Shown: positions 1 through 8,699, counted from the first letter of the stretch. The stretch: DNA of 64,000 nt from Agarilytica sp045430345 (GCA_045430345.1 JAILXT010000001.1:124001-188000), one strand, 5' to 3'. Numbers and translations: made by a program. The notes: generated by a model not told the origin, from the letters alone.

Positions 1-591
1 CACTACCGTGGTATTTGGCGCTTCAGGAAATGCTTTAAATTGCCCACGGGGCTCTTTCTCTATTTGTTTAACCACCTTCATGCCTTTGGTTACTTTGCCG
101 AATACGGCGTAGCCGTGACGTTTATTTTTGTAGTCCAGAGGGAGATTGTTATTTACGTTGATAAAGAACTGAGACGTCGCGCTGTTGATATTATTGGTAC
201 GCGCCATCGACAGTGTGCCCGTTAAATTTTTCATCCCGTTATCCGATTCGTTTTTAATCGGGTTGCGAGTTTGTTTGCGCTGAAAATCAAAGGTATAGCC
301 ACCGCCTTGAACGACGAAGCCGGGAACAATGCGGTGGAATATTGTGCCGTTATAGAAACCGTCGTCGACATATTTTAAAAAGTTCGCCACGGTAATTGGC
401 GCTTTGTCTTGAAATAACTCAATGACGATATCGCCAGCAGATGTTTTAAAGAGCACGAGAGGATTCACTTCTTTTGCTTTTACTTCTTTTTTAGTTGCTG
501 CTTTGGTGTCGGCGTAACCGGTAGAAAGCTGTCCAAGTAAACAGACGAATATAAGAGTGGATATAATTCGATTAAAAAAAATGGAGCGCAT
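1..591 (-). CDS. Periplasmic peptidyl-prolyl cis-trans isomerase, cyclophilin type (3' end cut by window edge)
   Basis: Read from an ATG at 591, the frame is open to base 1 (197 codons, no stop), so the C-terminus lies outside the window. Residues 1-27 form a signal peptide (hydrophobic IISTLIFVCLLGQL, then a likely cut after GYA), which points to the periplasm. The cyclophilin fold follows, with the active-site stretch FHRIVPGFVVQGG at about residues 77-89 and the family motif TSQFFINV. These residues bind proline peptides in PpiA/PpiB-type enzymes, which speed folding by isomerising X-Pro bonds. The closest known type is PpiA, but the subtype is not certain from a partial sequence. Confidence 0.9.
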   Translation of the reverse strand, partial: MRSIFFNRIISTLIFVCLLGQLSTGYADTKAATKKEVKAKEVNPLVLFKTSAGDIVIELFQDKAPITVANFLKYVDDGFYNGTIFHRIVPGFVVQGGGYTFDFQRKQTRNPIKNESDNGMKNLTGTLSMARTNNINSATSQFFINVNNNLPLDYKNKRHGYAVFGKVTKGMKVVKQIEKEPRGQFKAFPEAPNTTVV

Positions 592-668
592 ACGTATAAA
601 TCCTAAGCTTATCTAATATGTTGTAAAGTGAACGTTGGGTGATCTGTTCTAGTTGAGTGAGAAGGTGG

Positions 669-1352
669 CTAGCGCCACTCAGAGTAGCCTTTCTTCGGCT
701 TTAATACAGGTACGACGATCGCCAAAATAATCCCCAACACTAAAATACCTGCACCATAGAGCATAAAAGTTAAGCTTTTGTCGCCTTTTAATTGCTCGTT
801 TTCCGCCATCAAAGAGTCACGTTGGGTTTGTGTGACTTCATGCTTTTGCAGAAGTTCTTGATAATTTCGGTCTAGCTCTACAGCGCCCGCGGAAAGTTGT
901 TTGAGTTTATCAAGTTCATTGGCGATACGCTGTTTAGAGGAGGAAACCTTTTTGCCTTCACGAGAGAGCGTAGCGTTTTCTTTACTGAGCGTTGTGTTTT
1001 GGGCCTTGAGCTCTGCGTTTACTTTTTCAATGCGGGCAAGTTTTGTTTCCGCGAGGTTCAGCCGTAATTGAGACGTCATGACTTCGGTGAGGTACTGATT
1101 ACGAATCCAGCCTTCATCTCCAGATTGCGTTTTTACTTTAGACCAGACTTGGTCTTCGCTCTGTTCAACGCGTGTGAGCTGAGTGCCGCTTTTCATGGCC
1201 GCATTAATGATGCGGTATTCAATACCGGCGCCACTTCGTAGTGGAACATATAACACATCGCTTACGTAAATGGTTTGTTGAGCAAAAACGAAAGAGCTTA
1301 TAAGGCTAAGTAGCGCGATAACTAAAAGTTTCGTGGGGTTATTCATGGTCAT
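669..1352 (-). CDS. TIGR04211-type SH3 domain protein (YgiM-like)
   Basis: A 227-residue protein with a signal peptide (residues 1-24, cut near VFAQQ). A bacterial SH3 domain spans about 25-90 (YVPLRSGAGIEYRI and EGWIRNQYL are typical). A long heptad-rich coiled coil covers about 95-190, a single transmembrane helix about 194-214, and a short basic tail (KPKKGYSEWR) ends the protein. This SH3, coiled coil, C-terminal anchor order is that of the TIGR04211/YgiM family of envelope proteins of unsettled function. SH3b domains often bind peptidoglycan or peptides. It is probably periplasmic and anchored by its C-terminus. Function beyond this is unknown. Confidence 0.85.
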   Translation of the reverse strand: MTMNNPTKLLVIALLSLISSFVFAQQTIYVSDVLYVPLRSGAGIEYRIINAAMKSGTQLTRVEQSEDQVWSKVKTQSGDEGWIRNQYLTEVMTSQLRLNLAETKLARIEKVNAELKAQNTTLSKENATLSREGKKVSSSKQRIANELDKLKQLSAGAVELDRNYQELLQKHEVTQTQRDSLMAENEQLKGDKSLTFMLYGAGILVLGIILAIVVPVLKPKKGYSEWR

Positions 1353-1435
1353 AATGATTGTTTTGGTTAATCAAAAATAAACGGTAGGTGAACATCGTAG
1401 TACAGGATCGCTGTTACGCACCATGGAAAATTATT

Positions 1436-1735
1436 TTAAGGTAGCACCTTTTTATACGGTTTTACCGTAACATTTTTATACACCCCAGCAATACAGTATG
1501 GGTCGGCGTCGGCCCAAGTTTTTGCGGATTCAAGGGAGTCGAACTCAGCCACAATAAGGCTACCGGTAAACCCGGCTTCGCCAGGCTCTTCAGAATCAAT
1601 GGCAGGGAAGGGGCCCGCCATAAGTAATCGTCCTTCTGTTTTTAGCTCTTGAAGGCGGGCGATGTGCGCTGGCCGAGCAGACATGCGTGCTTTGAGGCTA
1701 TTTGGGACGTCTTCGCCAACAATTGTGTATATCAC
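1436..1735 (-). CDS. yciI: YciI family protein
   Basis: A small protein of 99 residues when started at GTG 1735. That start has AAGGA seven bases upstream and gives the usual YciI length; a longer frame from 1798 would only add a lysine-rich tail. The alpha/beta-barrel dimer pattern is visible: an early strand (VIYTIVGEDVPNSL), R-x2-H-I-A-R-L, GRLLMAGPFPA, then FDSLESAKTWADADPY. The D-x-D-P-Y signature carries the putative catalytic His/Asp site of the family. Its start lies four bases after the stop of the upstream membrane protein, so the two are probably translationally coupled. The biochemical role of YciI is not firmly known. Confidence 0.88.
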   Translation of the reverse strand: MIYTIVGEDVPNSLKARMSARPAHIARLQELKTEGRLLMAGPFPAIDSEEPGEAGFTGSLIVAEFDSLESAKTWADADPYCIAGVYKNVTVKPYKKVLP

Positions 1736-1739
1736 GGGC

Positions 1740-2471
1740 TTATCCTTCGTCTTCTTGTGTTTGTTTTTTGTGTGCTTCCGGGTCGATAAACACTTCATCG
1801 AGGGTGAGGTGTGTTAAACGCGTGATGCTTTTGTATAGATAGAATAAGGTCATAAACATGACGAGCATCGATGGCACGGCAATTACGGGAAAACTGAGTG
1901 CGGTCATTCTGCCGAGCTCAGCGTTAAACTCTTCCGTTCCGGGTGGGCTAACAAGGAGGTAACGTGCTAGGCCATAGTTCAAAACAGATGAAAGGAAGAA
2001 TGACCCTGCAATCATCAGGGAAGCGTTGCGTAAGCTAACGTCAAAGCGTTGTTCTGTGCCGTAGTGGCTAAGCGCAGCGCTTACCTTATCTACCTGGATG
2101 ATTTTTTCGTTATAGAGAAAGGTTTTTACCAAAGGGTAACGGGTATATAAAGAAGCGATTGTCGCGATGCCGAAAAGGCAGGGAATGGCGGCTTCTTTAA
2201 TGGCGATATATTTTGGGTCCAATTCGAGTAAACTAATGCCACCGGTGAGGAAGATGCTAACAACACCAAGCGCTGAGAAGAAATTGATGCGCTTAACGCG
2301 GCTGAAGTCGTACACCCCGTAGCCAATAGGAAACATTAGCGCGACGATGATCCCGTTTTTGACCCCTAAAGCATCCTCTCCACTAAATTTAATTAAAATT
2401 ACCGTAGGAATGACGATATTAAGCAATAGGTTGAGAAGTAAGTTTTCTTTCTTTTCTGTTTTATCTGTCAT
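1740..2471 (-). CDS. Multi-pass membrane protein, VC0807/YciB-like (septation protein A-related)
   Basis: 243 residues with about six hydrophobic spans (near 12-28, 38-55, 62-80, 90-108, 150-170, 190-212) and charged ends, so an inner-membrane protein. It sits directly before yciI and divergent from the PHP gene. In other gammaproteobacteria this slot holds the septation protein YciB or the VC0807 family, and the overall pattern (IVIPTVILIKFSGEDALG) fits VC0807. No catalytic motif is visible. Only 27 bases separate its start from the divergent start at 2499. The family name rests on memory of sequence style and context. Confidence 0.65.
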   Translation of the reverse strand: MTDKTEKKENLLLNLLLNIVIPTVILIKFSGEDALGVKNGIIVALMFPIGYGVYDFSRVKRINFFSALGVVSIFLTGGISLLELDPKYIAIKEAAIPCLFGIATIASLYTRYPLVKTFLYNEKIIQVDKVSAALSHYGTEQRFDVSLRNASLMIAGSFFLSSVLNYGLARYLLVSPPGTEEFNAELGRMTALSFPVIAVPSMLVMFMTLFYLYKSITRLTHLTLDEVFIDPEAHKKQTQEDEG

Positions 2472-2498
2472 GAAATTCGTTCAAAAGAGAATGTAGCG

Positions 2499-3335
2499 TT
2501 GCCGCGAGTATATGACCTTCACTGCCATAGTGATCAATCGGATGGTATTTTAAGCCCTGAGGCGCTGGTGTCGAGAGCTAAACAACAAGATGTTGATGTT
2601 TTAGCGCTTACTGACCACGATACCACTGAAGGCGTGGTGCGCGCATCTATTCAAGCCAAGCTTGAAGGGATAGACCTTATACCTGGGATCGAGTTCTCGT
2701 GTGATTGGATGGGGCGTAATATCCATGTGGTCGGTTTGAATATAGATCTGGCTTCCTCGGTGCTTACTTCTGAAATAGCATCCCAGCATGAAAAGCGCGA
2801 GAAGCGTGCGGAAGTGATCGCAAAAAAACTTGCATCGGCCGGTATTGAAGGAGCCCTTGAGGGGGCGCGGCATTATTCGGGTGATGGTGTGTTAGGTCGG
2901 CCCCATTTCGCACAATTTTTGGTCGATAACGGCCATTGCAAAAGTATTGCTCAGAGTTTTAAGCGCTACTTGGGGGCTGGTAAACCTGGGGACGTTAAGC
3001 AGGTCTGGCCGGATATAGAACAAATTACTCAAACGATTGTAAATGCCGGCGGCGTAGCCGTATTGGCGCACCCCAATAAATACAAAATGACACGTACAAA
3101 ACTGTGTACGTTAGTGGCCGATTTTAAAGAAATTGGTGGTGCTGCCATCGAGGTGGTCAGTGGTAAACAGCCCATCAATATTACCCGCGACATGGCTAAA
3201 ATCGCATGTAAATACGAGCTGTCCGCGTCATGTGGTAGCGACTTTCATGCGCCAGGTGGCGCCTGGCAAGAGCTGGGTTTATTTTCTTCTTTACCTGAGG
3301 GTGTTGAGCCTGTTTGGCACCTTTGGGAACACTAG
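2499..3335 (+). CDS. PHP-domain phosphoesterase, RNase AM / TrpH (YciV) family
   Basis: 278 residues from a TTG start. The PHP metal-binding motifs are all present: DLHCHSDQSDG at residues 6-16, DHDTTEG near 40, GIEFSCDW near 63, AHPNKYK near 190 and GSDFHAPG near 247. These histidines and aspartates hold a trinuclear metal centre that hydrolyses phosphoesters. The E. coli relative (YciV/RnmA) trims 5' ends of rRNA and acts on 3',5'-bisphosphate nucleotides. Length fits the family. The start is supported by its position just before the first metal motif and an AAGAGA upstream. A role in rRNA processing is inferred from family membership. Confidence 0.88.
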   Translation: MPRVYDLHCHSDQSDGILSPEALVSRAKQQDVDVLALTDHDTTEGVVRASIQAKLEGIDLIPGIEFSCDWMGRNIHVVGLNIDLASSVLTSEIASQHEKREKRAEVIAKKLASAGIEGALEGARHYSGDGVLGRPHFAQFLVDNGHCKSIAQSFKRYLGAGKPGDVKQVWPDIEQITQTIVNAGGVAVLAHPNKYKMTRTKLCTLVADFKEIGGAAIEVVSGKQPINITRDMAKIACKYELSASCGSDFHAPGGAWQELGLFSSLPEGVEPVWHLWEH

Positions 3336-3722
3336 GGCGGCGGCTTCTTTTTAGGTCAAAGTTTCTTGTCTCTGCGTGAGCGTTGTGTGCTAAAAGTCAC
3401 ATAGCTTGCGTCTTCTTCCGTACTAGAGTTCGCCGATTATTCTGCGTTGGGTTTTGTCCAAGGCCAGTCATGTACGGTCTTTTGGGTTGATAATCTGTGC
3501 ATATTTTTATTGCGTCGAAAGCGAAGAATAATATTCAGTGAATGACTCTTTTCGTATTCCTATGAAGACTTAGATATCCAAAACACGTCTTTTTGTTCGC
3601 TTAAAACCTTAGATGTTCATCGTAGATTTTATAACGATGTGCAGGTTTTTAATTGGGGTGACGGTGATTTCTTTGGGGTACAGATAAAAGGGTCTCTTGT
3701 TAACTAATATGGAGAAAATTTT
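3336..3722. other. Intergenic stretch without a recognisable gene
   Basis: 387 bases between the PHP gene and the secreted repeat protein. I see no convincing reading frame, strong hairpin or consensus promoter. The only clear signal is GGAGA at 3711-3715, the ribosome binding site of the next gene. Confidence 0.6.
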
Positions 3723-4604
3723 GTGTTAAAAATAATGAGATATTTATGTTTATCCCGGCTGGTGGTCATACTTTGGTTTGGTATTGCTACACATGCAATT
3801 GCGAACGGGGCCGACGATCGCGCCTCTTCGAATGAAATGGATTTCTCTCTGAAAAGCCTTTCCGGGGAGTATGTGATGGTTGCCGAAGGTAAGGGTGGGA
3901 CGGGGCCGGAGGTTGTGTTTGGTGTCGTGTATTTTGATGGGGCGGGGCATATCTCAGGCTCATTGAGAGTGAACACCGGGCTGGATGGACAGCCTCGCAC
4001 GGTAAATAAAGTGAGTGTTGATGGTCAATATTCCGTTGAAGGGATCGGGGAAGGCGTGTTCGGTTTTAGTTCAGCCTTAACCTCGGCTATCTACGTCGTG
4101 CGGGATTTCAAGGTTAGGCGGGGTAAAAAAATGGCGACAGAAATAGCGTTTGTCGCTGATGGTTTAACGGAGTCAGGTAATGTCCTCAGGGGGTTTATTA
4201 AAAAGCGTACACGTCGGCATGATTTTACCGATGCTTCGGTTGACGGTGATTTTGGTCTTATCAACGAAGGCTTTGGCGGGCTTGGCCAGGGTATTGCCGT
4301 GGGCGTTGTCACCTGGGAAGACGATAGCAACTATATCTTTGGTAACTTTACCGGAAGTTTTCCTGGACCAAATCCTGGCGAGCGGTCGATTATCGAATTC
4401 TTTTCGGGTGGTCCGTTCTCGATTAATCCTGATGGTACCGGTGTGACCCTGTCTGAAACAACGGGTGGCCAATCTCATTACCTAGTCACGGAGACGGAAT
4501 GGCATCGAGGGAAGCAAATCGCGAAGGAAATATATTTTGCGGTAGAGTTTCTAGATCCATTTGGAAATTGGAGCCCCGCGACGATGACACGTATTTCAAA
4601 ATAA
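3723..4604 (+). CDS. Secreted protein of unknown function built from two tandem copies of one domain
   Basis: 293 residues from GTG 3723, which has GGAGA seven bases upstream; an in-frame ATG at 3735 is too far from it. Residues 1-28 form a signal peptide ending ATHAIA. The rest is two diverged copies, about 45-160 and 172-291. Shared landmarks are SLSGEY/SVDGDF at the start, an EG-x-GG turn, GVVYFDGAGHISG against GVVTWEDDSNYIFG, an internal G-R stretch, and RRGKKMATEIAF against HRGKQIAKEIYF near the end. The alternating pattern suggests beta-rich domains. I do not recognise the family. It stands alone, followed by a strong hairpin. Export to the periplasm or outside is inferred from the signal peptide. 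Confidence 0.75.
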   Translation: MLKIMRYLCLSRLVVILWFGIATHAIANGADDRASSNEMDFSLKSLSGEYVMVAEGKGGTGPEVVFGVVYFDGAGHISGSLRVNTGLDGQPRTVNKVSVDGQYSVEGIGEGVFGFSSALTSAIYVVRDFKVRRGKKMATEIAFVADGLTESGNVLRGFIKKRTRRHDFTDASVDGDFGLINEGFGGLGQGIAVGVVTWEDDSNYIFGNFTGSFPGPNPGERSIIEFFSGGPFSINPDGTGVTLSETTGGQSHYLVTETEWHRGKQIAKEIYFAVEFLDPFGNWSPATMTRISK

Positions 4605-4937
4605 TCGATTTTTAACGTGCCTCGAGAAAGATGCACGGTAAACACGAGTTAGCGACAGGGGCCTAGCAATAGGCCCCTGTCAGTCGGTCATGTATTCTCT
4701 TCTTGAAGAGCATCCTGCTGTTCTTGCCTGAATCTCATATATTTTTTTGCGCGGTTTTTATTCTAGTCGTGACCAATTAATCATTCTGTGGCAAGGTGTC
4801 ACACGCATCGGAGTGCACTTAGGCGACTTACTGCTAACATTAATGTGATGTTTTTATTCTTGTAAATACACGTTACGGATTTGGTGATAGATATAACGCC
4901 TTACACTCACTAAAAACGAAAAATAATAGGTAAAATT
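4605..4937. other. Intergenic stretch with one strong hairpin
   Basis: 333 bases between the secreted repeat protein and the YciO-type gene. Apart from the perfect inverted repeat at 4654-4681 I see no gene or consensus promoter. The last third is A+T-rich and presumably carries the promoter of the next gene. Confidence 0.5.
4654..4681 (+). terminator. Perfect 12-bp inverted repeat with GCAA tetraloop
   Basis: GACAGGGGCCTA (4654-4665), loop GCAA, and the exact complement TAGGCCCCTGTC (4670-4681). The loop is of the stable GNRA type. No run of T follows, so it is not a classical intrinsic terminator. It may stabilise the 3' end of the upstream mRNA or act as a repeat element. Confidence 0.6.
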
Positions 4938-5561
4938 TTGGCTCAATTTTTCTCCATTCACCCAGAGAATCCACAATCGCGCTTGATTGATCAGGCTGTT
5001 GATATTGTTCGCCGTGGAGGTTTGATCGCTTACCCCACGGATTCGGCTTATGCTCTAGGCTGCCATATTGGTGACAAGTTCGCGTTGGATCGTATTCGCG
5101 CGTTACGCCAGCTGGATAAGCATCATAATTTTACACTTATGTGCCGTGATCTTTCTGAATTGGCAAACTATGCCCGTGTGGATAACGCGGCGTTTCGGTT
5201 GATCAAGAGTCACACGCCAGGCCCCTATACCTTTATCTTAAATGCAACGTCTGAGGTGCCCAGGCGCCTTATGCACCCAAAACGTAAGACATTGGGAATG
5301 CGAGTGCCGGATAACGCAATTGCCCTGGCGCTAATGGAGGCCCTAGGTGAGCCTCTTATGACCAGTACACTGATCATGCCGGGTGATACCTACCCCTTAA
5401 CTGACCCCTACGATATTCGCGAGACCCTAGAGCACCACCTGGAATTGGTGATCGATGGCGGTTTCTGTGGCCTTGAAGCGACATCCGTTATTGACCTTAC
5501 GGAGGAGGAGCCGGCTGTTTTACGTAAAGGTTGTGGCGATACATCCGACTTCGAGGACTAG
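4938..5561 (+). CDS. YciO/Sua5/YrdC family putative threonylcarbamoyl-AMP synthase
   Basis: 207 residues from a TTG start with a weak TAGG upstream. The YrdC domain fills the protein: IVRRGGLIAYPTDSAYALGC near residues 23-42 is the nucleotide-binding start, then KHHNFTLMCRDLSEL, TPGPYTFILNA near 95, and KRKTLGMRVPDN near 118. Sua5/TsaC enzymes make threonylcarbamoyl-AMP for the t6A modification of tRNA. The short YciO branch shares the fold but its activity is less certain. The C-terminal Sua5 domain is absent, as expected for YciO/TsaC. In related genomes it sits between the PHP gene and scpA, as here, which supports the YciO assignment. Confidence 0.85.
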   Translation: MAQFFSIHPENPQSRLIDQAVDIVRRGGLIAYPTDSAYALGCHIGDKFALDRIRALRQLDKHHNFTLMCRDLSELANYARVDNAAFRLIKSHTPGPYTFILNATSEVPRRLMHPKRKTLGMRVPDNAIALALMEALGEPLMTSTLIMPGDTYPLTDPYDIRETLEHHLELVIDGGFCGLEATSVIDLTEEEPAVLRKGCGDTSDFED

Positions 5562-5695
5562 CTCGGGGGCTAAATAGCCCTATTGTTTTGTTTTTTCGCT
5601 AGTGGATCGTAGCGGAAGGGCGCTAAGTCTCGCTATAATGCGCTGTTCAAGTTCACGGCCGAGAGGCCCCGAAATGCAGCATGAGGTGAGTTCTA

Positions 5696-6739
5696 TTGTC
5701 TGGTACCGACCCTGAGGTTCTTCTAGAATCCGATGGCGCAGATGATGCGGCAGATACTACGGAAGACATGCCTGATACGACGGCTGAAAACCTCACCGAA
5801 TCAACGCAAACTAATCCCGATCCAGAGCGCGAAGTAGGCAGTGACTCAGAGTTCGCGCTGTCTGGCGAGCCAGCGGCTGCAGTTGAATCCCCCCCGGAAA
5901 GCGATGGTGAGACAGCCGAATCTGCAGATCCTGTTAGTGTTGAATCTCATTCCCCAGAGCAGGCTGAAATGCCCTTTGCGATCGTGCAAGGCAAGGCGGT
6001 TACTGAGCTGCCGAAAGACCTCTATATTCCACCCGATGCTCTTGAGGTCTTTTTAGAAGCCTTCGAAGGCCCGCTAGATTTATTGCTTTACCTTATTCGC
6101 CGCCAGAATCTTGATATCTTGGAGATCGATGTCTCTGAGATTACCCGCCAATACGTGGGCTATGTCGAGGTGATGAAGGCGATTCAATTCGAACTTGCTG
6201 CTGAATACCTGGTAATGGCCGCAATGTTGGCTGAAATTAAGTCACGTATGTTGCTTCCTCGCTCAGAAGAGCTGGAAGAGGAAGAAGACGACCCACGTGC
6301 ATTACTTATTCGTCGTTTGCAGGAATATGAACGCTTTAAGCAAGCGGCAGAAGATATTGACGAGTTACCTCGCCAGCATCGTGATACCCATACGGCCAAG
6401 GCGATGGCGCCTGACCGAAACCTCACTCGGCCAGATCCAGATGTGGAAATGAAAGAGCTGCTTATGGCGCTTTCTGAGGTGTTACGCCGTGCGGATATGT
6501 TTGAAAGCCATCACGTTGAAAAAGAGCGCCTCTCAACACGGGAGCGTATGTCGCAAGTGCTCGATAACTTAAAAGGCCAGCAATTTGTGCCCTTTGTGAG
6601 CTTATTTACCGTAGATGAAGGGCGTTTGGGCGTTGTTGTTACCTTCCTTGCCGTAATGGAATTGATTAAAGAATCCCTCGTGGAAATTGTGCAAACAGAA
6701 TCATTTGGTCCGATTCATGTAAAGGCGCGATCGCTATAA
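5696..6739 (+). CDS. scpA: Segregation and condensation protein A, with acidic N-terminal extension
   Basis: 347 residues from TTG 5696, supported by AGGTGA six bases upstream. The kleisin domain starts near residue 115 (FLEAFEGPLDLLLYLIRRQ) and runs to the end, with AEYLVMAAMLAEIKSRMLLP near 162-182 and a C-terminal winged-helix part. ScpA bridges the SMC head domains and binds ScpB in chromosome condensation. The first ~110 residues are an Asp/Glu/Ser-rich low-complexity stretch not needed for the core fold, making the protein longer than the usual 250-290 residues. scpB follows 46 bases downstream, so they are probably co-transcribed. Confidence 0.93.
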   Translation: MSGTDPEVLLESDGADDAADTTEDMPDTTAENLTESTQTNPDPEREVGSDSEFALSGEPAAAVESPPESDGETAESADPVSVESHSPEQAEMPFAIVQGKAVTELPKDLYIPPDALEVFLEAFEGPLDLLLYLIRRQNLDILEIDVSEITRQYVGYVEVMKAIQFELAAEYLVMAAMLAEIKSRMLLPRSEELEEEEDDPRALLIRRLQEYERFKQAAEDIDELPRQHRDTHTAKAMAPDRNLTRPDPDVEMKELLMALSEVLRRADMFESHHVEKERLSTRERMSQVLDNLKGQQFVPFVSLFTVDEGRLGVVVTFLAVMELIKESLVEIVQTESFGPIHVKARSL

Positions 6740-6785
6740 ATTAAACCCTGTAAACAGGGTTTCAGAAAATAATGTGTAGACCTGT

Positions 6786-7820
6786 ATGACTGAAGAAACC
6801 GATAACACTCAACTAAAACGTATTCTCGAAGGTGCTATTCTCGCGGTTGGGGAGCCCCTGTCTATTCAGCGACTGCAAGGGCTTTTTGGCGAAGAGGAAA
6901 TGCCCGAAAAAGATGAGATTAAAAAAGCGCTAGAAGATATTCGTGATGCGTGTGAAGGGCGCGGGTTTGGTTTGATCGAAGTCGCCAGTGGTTGGCGTTT
7001 TCAGGTGGTTGAGGATGTGGCACCTTGGATTAACCGTCTTTGGGATGAAAAGCCGCAAAAATATTCTCGTGCATTGTTAGAAACACTTTCCCTTATCGCG
7101 TATCGCCAACCGCTTACCCGTGGTGATATTGAAGAGGTGCGAGGCGTCGCCGTGAGCTCTCATATTATTAAAACGCTTACCGAGCGTGAATGGGTGAAGG
7201 TTATTGGTCATCGTGATGTGCCAGGGCGGCCAGCGCTCTATGCCACCACACGGGGATTTTTGGATTATTTTAATTTAAAAAGCTTGGATGAATTGCCGAC
7301 ACTGGGCGACCTGAAAGATATTGAGAGCCTTAATCAAGCGCTAGCGTTTGATGGCGAAGCAGAAAAAACTGAAGAAGGCAGTGAAAGTAATGAAGCGGCT
7401 GATGCTTCCGAAGTAGCTGCAACTGCAGAACCTGATTGTGAGAGTAACGCAGAGGGTGCTCAGAGTGAGGCGACTGAGCAAGGCGATACGCAGGAAGATG
7501 GCGTACTGCCTGAGTTAGGGCTTGTTGAGTCTGACGATGAGTTAGAAACGGAAGAAGACGTGCAGAATTTTGTAGAAGGCGATGCTCAGGCGGATGATGC
7601 ATTTGGCGAATCGCCTTTTGAAGATGCAGCGCCGGAAGCGTTGAGTGACGAAGATCAAGAACATTCAGTATTGGAAGATACTTCAGACGATGGTGAAAGC
7701 GCCGAAGCTGAAGCGATAGATGATTCCGGTGAAGACACAACAACCGAAGGTGAAGAGAGCGATTTTGCTGATACAGAATCTGACGAAACATCTATAGAGA
7801 AAGCACCGATTAATGACTGA
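6786..7820 (+). CDS. scpB: Segregation and condensation protein B, with long acidic C-terminal tail
   Basis: 344 residues. The ScpB core of two winged helices covers about residues 5-185: ILEGAILAVGEPLS, GWRFQVVEDVAPWI, YSRALLETLSLIAYRQPLTR and the typical DIEEVRGVAVS. ScpB dimers bind the ScpA linker in the SMC-ScpAB complex. From about residue 190 to the end the chain is a low-complexity acidic tail very rich in Glu and Asp with almost no hydrophobic core, as long as some whole proteins. The stop overlaps the rluB start by eight bases (ATGACTGA), so translation is probably coupled. Confidence 0.93.
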   Translation: MTEETDNTQLKRILEGAILAVGEPLSIQRLQGLFGEEEMPEKDEIKKALEDIRDACEGRGFGLIEVASGWRFQVVEDVAPWINRLWDEKPQKYSRALLETLSLIAYRQPLTRGDIEEVRGVAVSSHIIKTLTEREWVKVIGHRDVPGRPALYATTRGFLDYFNLKSLDELPTLGDLKDIESLNQALAFDGEAEKTEEGSESNEAADASEVAATAEPDCESNAEGAQSEATEQGDTQEDGVLPELGLVESDDELETEEDVQNFVEGDAQADDAFGESPFEDAAPEALSDEDQEHSVLEDTSDDGESAEAEAIDDSGEDTTTEGEESDFADTESDETSIEKAPIND

Positions 7821-8697
7821 TAAAGACGTAGAAGAAGCAGCGCCGATCCCGGGTGAAAAATTACAGAAGGTTCTTGCGCGCGTAGGGCTTGGCTCTCGTA
7901 GAGAAATGGAGCGTGCTATTTCTGCGGGGAAAGTTGAGGTTAACGGCGTGGTCGCCAATTTGGGCGAGCGTGTTGAAGATGATGATACGATCTTTTTTGA
8001 TGGTAAGCGCGTAGGGCATAGTGTCCGCGAAGCGCAGCCTTTGCGCGTATTGCTTTATAACAAGCCTGAAGGTGAAATCTGCAGTCGCGTTGACCCGGAA
8101 GGGCGCCCTACGGTATACCAAAAGCTGCCGCGTTTAAAAAGCGGCCGCTGGATTTCTGTTGGGCGTCTGGATTTTAATACCAGTGGTTTATTGTTGTTTA
8201 CCAATGAGGGTGAGCTTGCCAATAAACTGATGCATCCGTCCTCTAATATTGATCGGGAGTACTTAGTTCGCATTCAAGGTCATGTCGATGAAGAGATGAT
8301 CGAGCGCGTAAAAGAAGGCGTTTTGTTGGACGATGGTGTCGCCAAGTTTTCGGATGTCGTTCCTGGTGCCGATGAAGGCAGTAACTCATGGTTCTACTGT
8401 GTCGTTATGGAAGGCAAGAATCGAGAAGTACGTCGGTTGTGGGAATCACAAGAAGTTCGGGTTAGCCGATTAAAGCGTGTGCGCTACGGGAATATTTTTA
8501 TTCCCTCCCATGTTCGTGTCGGTCAGTGGGTCGAATTGAGTTTCCGTGAAGTGGTGGAGCTATGTGATACCGCCGACTATCCCAGACCGCCAAAACCGAA
8601 GTTTTCCGCGCAGCTAAAAAAACGCCGTGAACGTCATGAGCAAAAGTTGCGTTCTAGGGCGATGAAAAAAACACCGACCCGTCAACGAAAGAAATAA
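7813..8697 (+). CDS. rluB: 23S rRNA pseudouridine synthase RluB
   Basis: 294 residues. An S4 RNA-binding domain lies at about 15-75 (EKLQKVLARVGLGSRREMER, then VEVNG), followed by the RsuA-family catalytic domain. The active-site stretch GRLDFNTSGLLLFTNEGELA is near 117-136, and its Asp is the catalytic residue. NREVRRLWESQ near 198 is the next family motif. The tail from about 260 is strongly basic (KKRRERHEQKLRSRAMKK), as in RluB, and probably binds rRNA. RluB makes pseudouridine 2605 in helix 93 of 23S rRNA. RluE or RluF are less likely given the length and the scpB neighbour. Confidence 0.92.
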   Translation: MTDKDVEEAAPIPGEKLQKVLARVGLGSRREMERAISAGKVEVNGVVANLGERVEDDDTIFFDGKRVGHSVREAQPLRVLLYNKPEGEICSRVDPEGRPTVYQKLPRLKSGRWISVGRLDFNTSGLLLFTNEGELANKLMHPSSNIDREYLVRIQGHVDEEMIERVKEGVLLDDGVAKFSDVVPGADEGSNSWFYCVVMEGKNREVRRLWESQEVRVSRLKRVRYGNIFIPSHVRVGQWVELSFREVVELCDTADYPRPPKPKFSAQLKKRRERHEQKLRSRAMKKTPTRQRKK

Positions 8698-8699
8698 CT

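Noticed and set aside
7330..7791. 153-codon minus-strand frame inside the scpB tail
   Set aside because: Arises from the GAA/GAT-rich repetitive codons of the acidic tail; the product is a Leu/His/Gln-rich low-complexity chain.
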